Source of the DNA: an uncultured Bacteroidota bacterium
GTDB taxonomy: Bacteria > Bacteroidota > Bacteroidia > Bacteroidales > VadinHA17
Direction: 5' to 3'
NCBI GenBank assembly: GCA_903844815.1
Contig: CAIMVD010000221.1
Location: 1 to 37,284, forward strand
DNA length: 37,284 nt
The translations under genes were made by a program, and so were the position numbers. Of the stretch, positions 33,748-37,284 are shown one piece after another. A model generated the notes under the pieces. It was not told the origin of the DNA, did no database searches, and saw only the letters and a program-made list of their open reading frames with translations. How positions within the stretch are numbered: position 1 is the stretch's first letter; each line of letters starts with the position of its first letter.

Positions 33748-34383
33748 ATGAAAAGCGAAAAAGAATCCATAGAAGATATAAAGGCAATCAGGAGAATAAT
33801 GGAAGATTCTTCCAGATTCCTTTCCCTGAGCGGTCTTTCAGGTGTTTTTGCCGGTATTTTAGCCATAACGGGTGCCCTGGTTGCCTGGTTTTTTATTCTC
33901 GGTACAGGCCCTTTTCGATTTGGTGATTATTTCGGTAGTATGACTTCGGGGGCTGCAATCACCCTTAAGTGGAAACTTCTTGCAGATGCGGGAGTGGTAC
34001 TTTTACTGTCCCTGTTTTTTGCCTTCTGTTTTTCAATAAAAAAGGCAGGGAAGGATGGAAAGAGCATCTGGAATTCTGTATCCAGAAGACTCCTTGCTAA
34101 CCTGTTCCTCCCCTTGTTTGCAGGAGGTGTTCTTATTATTGCATTGATGATTAACAACCAGATACATTTTATAATCCCCTGTTTCCTTATTTTTTATGGT
34201 CTCGCTCTTGTAAATGCAGGAAAGTTCACGATGGGGGAGGTGTATTATCTGGGAATTCTTGAAATGATAACAGGTCTCGTGGCCGCCTTTGTTCCGGGCT
34301 GGAGCCTGTTATTCTGGATTTTCGGCTTCGGTATACTGCACATTGGCTATGGTGTGGTAATGTACAGAAAACTCGGGGTATGA
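33748..34383 (+). CDS. Multi-pass membrane protein paired with a winged-helix regulator
   Basis: A 211-residue integral membrane protein. A charged N-terminal helix of about 25 residues (MKSEKESIEDIKAIRRIMED) precedes about six hydrophobic segments (roughly 27-52, 75-95, 115-135, 138-155, 165-183 and 185-205). No family name is recognised; similar proteins occur beside small winged-helix regulators in Bacteroidota. The gene overlaps the regulator gene by 4 bp (ATGA), so the two products are made together. It may sense a membrane state or hold the regulator at the membrane, which is inference. An inverted-repeat operator-like site lies directly before the start. Confidence 0.7.
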   Translation: MKSEKESIEDIKAIRRIMEDSSRFLSLSGLSGVFAGILAITGALVAWFFILGTGPFRFGDYFGSMTSGAAITLKWKLLADAGVVLLLSLFFAFCFSIKKAGKDGKSIWNSVSRRLLANLFLPLFAGGVLIIALMINNQIHFIIPCFLIFYGLALVNAGKFTMGEVYYLGILEMITGLVAAFVPGWSLLFWIFGFGILHIGYGVVMYRKLGV

Positions 34384-34676
34384 AAGATCTCATTTCCAAT
34401 ATAAACAAGGTTTTTGAAAGCCGTGTAAGATTGGGGATCATGTCAGTCCTGATGGTAAATGAATCTTACGACTTCAACAGCCTCAAGGAAACACTTGATG
34501 TGACCGACGGGAATCTGGCCAGCCATATTAAAGCCCTTGAGGAGAAGGGGATGATAAAGGTAAACAAACAATTTATCGGCCGTAAGCCCAATACAAGCTA
34601 CTCAGTAACTGAAACCGGTATGACCGAATTCCGACTGCATCTGAAGGCTCTTGAAAACCTTATAAGGGAGCAGTAA
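34380..34676 (+). CDS. Winged-helix transcriptional regulator (HTH_34 type)
   Basis: A 98-residue DNA-binding protein composed only of a winged helix. Segments: ESRVRLGIMSVLMVNE, FNSLKETLDVTDGNLASHIKALEEKGMIKVNKQFIGRKPNTSYSVT in two halves around the recognition helix (near residues 43-55), a wing (GRKPNTSYSVT) and a C-terminal dimerisation helix. It has no ligand domain, so activity would be set by protein contact or by level. It is co-translated with the membrane protein (4-bp overlap). Two near-identical inverted repeats, before this operon and before the next gene, are the obvious candidate binding sites, giving autoregulation plus control of the DUF4153 gene. Confidence 0.85.
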   Translation: MKDLISNINKVFESRVRLGIMSVLMVNESYDFNSLKETLDVTDGNLASHIKALEEKGMIKVNKQFIGRKPNTSYSVTETGMTEFRLHLKALENLIREQ

Positions 34677-34690
34677 TTTTTTTATATGCG

Positions 34691-34715
34691 TACTTTGTAA
34701 TGGAAAGTACTTTTA
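34691..34715 (+). promoter_or_regulatory. Operator-like inverted repeat, site 2 (before the DUF4153 gene)
   Basis: TACTTTG-N5-GAAAGTACTTTTA has the same length, spacing and right flank as the site at 33719-33743; it differs only in the 5-nt spacer and one base of the right arm. It lies 15 bp after the regulator's stop codon and 19 bp before the ATG at 34735, so the DUF4153 gene probably has its own regulated promoter. Confidence 0.6.
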
Positions 34716-34734
34716 AAAATAAACAACTAAGAAA

Positions 34735-35991
34735 ATGAAAGAAATAATTAAGGAAAACATTAATGATCCTGAGAGACTCGAACAGCTGTTTCATGATGAC
34801 AGAAAAGCCTTTGAATCAGGGTTTGAAGAGGTTTATTCAGAAATTGAAAAATCGGAATTGTCAAAATTCTGGAAAATCAGACTTGATTATAATAAACTGC
34901 AGGACAAGGTAAAAAAAATAAGTTTCCCGGATATTCTCATCTTGTTGTTTGCCTGTGTTGTAACCGGGATTCTGATTAAAATTCCATATATTTTAAATTT
35001 TCAGAATATGGAGGTGTTTTACGCGAAAAATGCAGGTATAATTGTTTTTTCCGGTTTGACACTTTTCACCCTTTTGTCAAATACAGTTACTGATCTGAAA
35101 AAACTTATCCCTGTCATTGCTGCTTTTCTGTTACTGACTTTGTATGTAAATCTGCTGCCGGCTGTAACAGACAGGGATTCGATAAATCTTGTCTATATTC
35201 ATCTTCCCCTGCTGATGTGGGTCATATTCGGCATGGTTTTTATAGGTTTCGATTTAGCGGATAAAACAAAACGTATCGGGTTTATCAGGTATAATGGCGA
35301 CCTGGCAATTCTGATGGCTGTATTGGTTATTTCGGGGGGTATTCTGACCGGAATTACCATTAACTTATTTGGTGCTATCGGACTTAACATTGAAGACTTT
35401 TACACTAAAAACATTGGAATCGTAGGTGCAGTTTCGGTGCCAATAGTTGCAACTTTCATTATCAGGAATTATCCTGCATTAACTAATAAAATCGCCCCTG
35501 TAATAGCAAGTCTTTTCAGTCCTCTGGTCCTGATTACTGCTGTAGCATTTCTTGTGGCCTTGACCATCTCGGGAAAAGACCCCTACAGCGACCGTGATTT
35601 CTTAATTTTATTTAATGCCATGCTGTTGGGTGTTATGGCCGTAATCGTCTTCTCGGTTTCAGAAACTTCAACAACAAGTAAAGAGAAATTCAAAGAGATG
35701 ATCCTGTTTGTTCTTTCGATTACAACGGTGATTATTGATTTAATTGCCTTATCTGCAATTTTTTATCGCCTGGGTACCTTTGGCATAACTCCAAACAGAT
35801 TAGCTGTTCTTGGTTCAAATATCCTTGTTTTAGGTAACCTTACTCTGATAATTATTGATTTGTACAAAGTTAATTTCAAAAAAGCACTCATCAGCGAAGT
35901 TGAACTGACAATTGCAAAATACCTTCCTGTTTACCTGGTCTGGACACTTCTTGTAATATTGGGGTTTCCTTTGATATTTGGCATGAAATAA
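34735..35991 (+). CDS. DUF4153-family multi-pass membrane protein
   Basis: A 418-residue protein with a charged soluble N-terminus (about 1-60, with RLEQLFHDDRKAFESGFEEVYSEIE) followed by about ten to twelve membrane segments. The pattern of YIHLPLLMWVIFGMVF, NGDLAILMAVLVISGGILTGI and a long conserved C-terminal half (RLGTFGITPNRLAVLGSN) is that of DUF4153 proteins, whose function is unknown. The cytoplasmic head and the many helices suggest a sensor or transport role, without direct evidence. It follows the winged-helix regulator by 58 bp with a shared operator-like site in between. The gene ends 9 bp before the convergent phosphodiesterase gene, leaving no room for a terminator. Confidence 0.82.
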   Translation: MKEIIKENINDPERLEQLFHDDRKAFESGFEEVYSEIEKSELSKFWKIRLDYNKLQDKVKKISFPDILILLFACVVTGILIKIPYILNFQNMEVFYAKNAGIIVFSGLTLFTLLSNTVTDLKKLIPVIAAFLLLTLYVNLLPAVTDRDSINLVYIHLPLLMWVIFGMVFIGFDLADKTKRIGFIRYNGDLAILMAVLVISGGILTGITINLFGAIGLNIEDFYTKNIGIVGAVSVPIVATFIIRNYPALTNKIAPVIASLFSPLVLITAVAFLVALTISGKDPYSDRDFLILFNAMLLGVMAVIVFSVSETSTTSKEKFKEMILFVLSITTVIIDLIALSAIFYRLGTFGITPNRLAVLGSNILVLGNLTLIIIDLYKVNFKKALISEVELTIAKYLPVYLVWTLLVILGFPLIFGMK

Positions 35992-36000
35992 AACCAGGAA

Positions 36001-37074
36001 TTAATATCTGGCTGGAATCGAATAATTTCGGGCAGCAAGCATTGAAATGAGCATTCCCGGATCATCAGTGATAATCCCGTCCACTCCCCAGTCGATAAGT
36101 TTCGATACCAGATCGGTATTAAATATAGTACCGCTGTGTTCGGGCCAGGTCCAGACTACAACTTTCAGTCCGAGACTGTGAGCCTCATCCAGCGTTGCTT
36201 TTGTAAGTTCAACATCTTCAGGTTCCCAGCAGGTTCCGCCCAGATCTTTGACCATCTGAGGAATCGAATTCCTATGATCCTTAACCAGGACGCCCCCTGT
36301 CCATAGTCCGGCTATGGCAGGATCCGGATCATAGAAACTGTATGGAGTATCAGGTTCGTTGTCCCATTCGGTCAGATAGGCAGTCTTGATAAGCGGATTT
36401 ATTTTCTGGAGTTCGTAAAGGCACCTCCAATCAAACGACTGGATCTCACAATTTCGCTCAATATTTTCCTCCTTCAGGATCTTTGAAAGCGCACTGGCAA
36501 ACTCTGCCGGTGTATAGGTCCAGTCGGGATGTTCCGGATCCGTTTTAAATTCGATCTGGAAACCCACTTTTTTATTGGTTTTGCCGACCACATAACGGAT
36601 CACTTCGCGCAGGGTGGGCATACTTACTCCATCCATACCGATCTGGGCAGGGAAAAATTTACTGTAGGCGCTGGATGTATTAATGCGTCCAACATCATAT
36701 TTTTTTATCTCTTCCAGTGTTAATGATTTCACAATCAATCTCTCTGTTATGAATTTCCCGTCAGCACCCCTGACTATATCGGGGTTTAGCATGATATCAT
36801 GTGATACAACTATCTCACCCTCTTTTGACATTACTATATCCATATCCACCCAATCCGCTCCAATAGCCAATCCGGTAGCATAACCAGGGATTGTATTTTC
36901 CGGTGCATAGCTTCTTGCTCCGCGATGCGCATACACTTCAACCTTTCCGACGGTATCAGGAAGGAGAGGGTCATCATTATTTTTTTTACAACCCATAATT
37001 AAAAAAGAAAACAGGCTGCCGGTAGCCAGTATAAATATTAATAGCGCTTCGGGCTTTTTCATTTGATTCAGCAT
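36001..37074 (-). CDS. Glycerophosphodiester phosphodiesterase, lipoprotein
   Basis: A 357-residue GDPD-family enzyme that splits glycerophosphodiesters to glycerol-3-phosphate and an alcohol. Signatures: YAHRGARSYAPENT (catalytic H50, E59), GADWVDMDIVMSKEGEIVVSHD (D77, D79, H92), QIEFK and a final GVDGIITDDPG. The family's usual Glu of the ExD metal pair is Asp here (DMD), a conservative change. A lipobox (LIMGC, C29) predicts membrane anchoring on the periplasmic or outer side. A second Met four codons in (37062) would give a shorter signal peptide. The insertion of about 40 residues after the second motif is larger than in UgpQ-type enzymes. No glycerol-phosphate transporter is adjacent; the aquaglyceroporin at the other end of the window is the only related gene. 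Confidence 0.88.
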   Translation of the reverse strand: MLNQMKKPEALLIFILATGSLFSFLIMGCKKNNDDPLLPDTVGKVEVYAHRGARSYAPENTIPGYATGLAIGADWVDMDIVMSKEGEIVVSHDIMLNPDIVRGADGKFITERLIVKSLTLEEIKKYDVGRINTSSAYSKFFPAQIGMDGVSMPTLREVIRYVVGKTNKKVGFQIEFKTDPEHPDWTYTPAEFASALSKILKEENIERNCEIQSFDWRCLYELQKINPLIKTAYLTEWDNEPDTPYSFYDPDPAIAGLWTGGVLVKDHRNSIPQMVKDLGGTCWEPEDVELTKATLDEAHSLGLKVVVWTWPEHSGTIFNTDLVSKLIDWGVDGIITDDPGMLISMLAARNYSIPARY

Positions 37075-37284
37075 TTATAAAACACTCACCGATAACATTC
37101 ATCAGAAAATATCTTTATTGTGTAAAGATATAATATTGAAGGAGGCAGAAGGGGCAAAGGTGTGTATAAATCAGGATTATTCAGTTTTTAGTATCATTCA
37201 ATATTGTCGGTTAATGTAAATAGAAGGTGAAGATGTATATTTGACACCGGATTTAATCCAAATGAAACAATAATGTTAATGATC

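Noticed and set aside
36001-37074. Loss of catalytic Glu in the phosphodiesterase (DMD for ExD)
   Set aside because: Asp for Glu is a conservative change at a metal ligand and the other catalytic residues are present; not enough to call the enzyme inactive.

Overview
The window looks like a chromosomal segment of a Bacteroidota bacterium, probably a Bacteroidales/Marinilabiliales-type lineage. The main evidence is a type IX secretion (T9SS) locus: two PorP/SprF-family outer-membrane proteins, two PKD-repeat proteins with gliding-motility-associated (type B) C-terminal sorting domains, and a PorE-like TPR/beta-propeller/OmpA protein. Supporting evidence is TAnnTTTG-type -7 promoter boxes, weak Shine-Dalgarno sites, moderate-to-low GC, a DUF4153 protein and very large PAS-rich hybrid kinases. 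No rRNA, tRNA, CRISPR array, transposase or phage gene was recognised.

Layout. 1-122 is a 9-bp tandem repeat cut by the window edge, followed by an aquaglyceroporin gene (178-897) and a small outer-membrane beta-barrel gene (1158-1700) with a good terminator. 1908-6278 is a three-gene signalling operon: PAS3-HisKA-HATPase-REC kinase, single-domain response regulator, and REC-HisKA-HATPase protein. A small orphan lipoprotein follows (6468-6863). 6930-10617 is a minus-strand operon, transcribed elbB, aldo/keto reductase, zinc-type dehydrogenase, fuconolactonase-like amidohydrolase. It fits oxidative catabolism of L-fucose or a similar 6-deoxy sugar, although the dehydratase and aldolase steps are not here.

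10881-22491 is the T9SS block: secreted PKD protein, PorP/SprF, giant PKD protein, PorP/SprF, PorE-like protein, and a metzincin-like protein whose zinc site has been destroyed. After a GC-rich cloverleaf-like repeat come a lipoprotein of the Ntn-hydrolase C45/phospholipase-B type, a beta-barrel protein of DUF5723 type, and a GH2 beta-galactosidase pseudogene that has lost its whole catalytic middle.

27414-33122 (minus) is a 1902-residue hybrid histidine kinase with about nine PAS domains and a GAF domain. A 625-bp intergenic region with a strong hairpin follows. 33748-35991 holds a membrane protein, its overlapping winged-helix regulator and a DUF4153 membrane protein. Both transcription units carry nearly the same 25-bp inverted-repeat site, so they probably form one small regulon. 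A glycerophosphodiester phosphodiesterase lipoprotein (36001-37074, minus) closes the window.

The observations I consider most worth follow-up are the shared operator of the winged-helix/DUF4153 module, the pseudo-metzincin attached to the T9SS block, the deleted GH2 gene, and the cloverleaf-like repeat.
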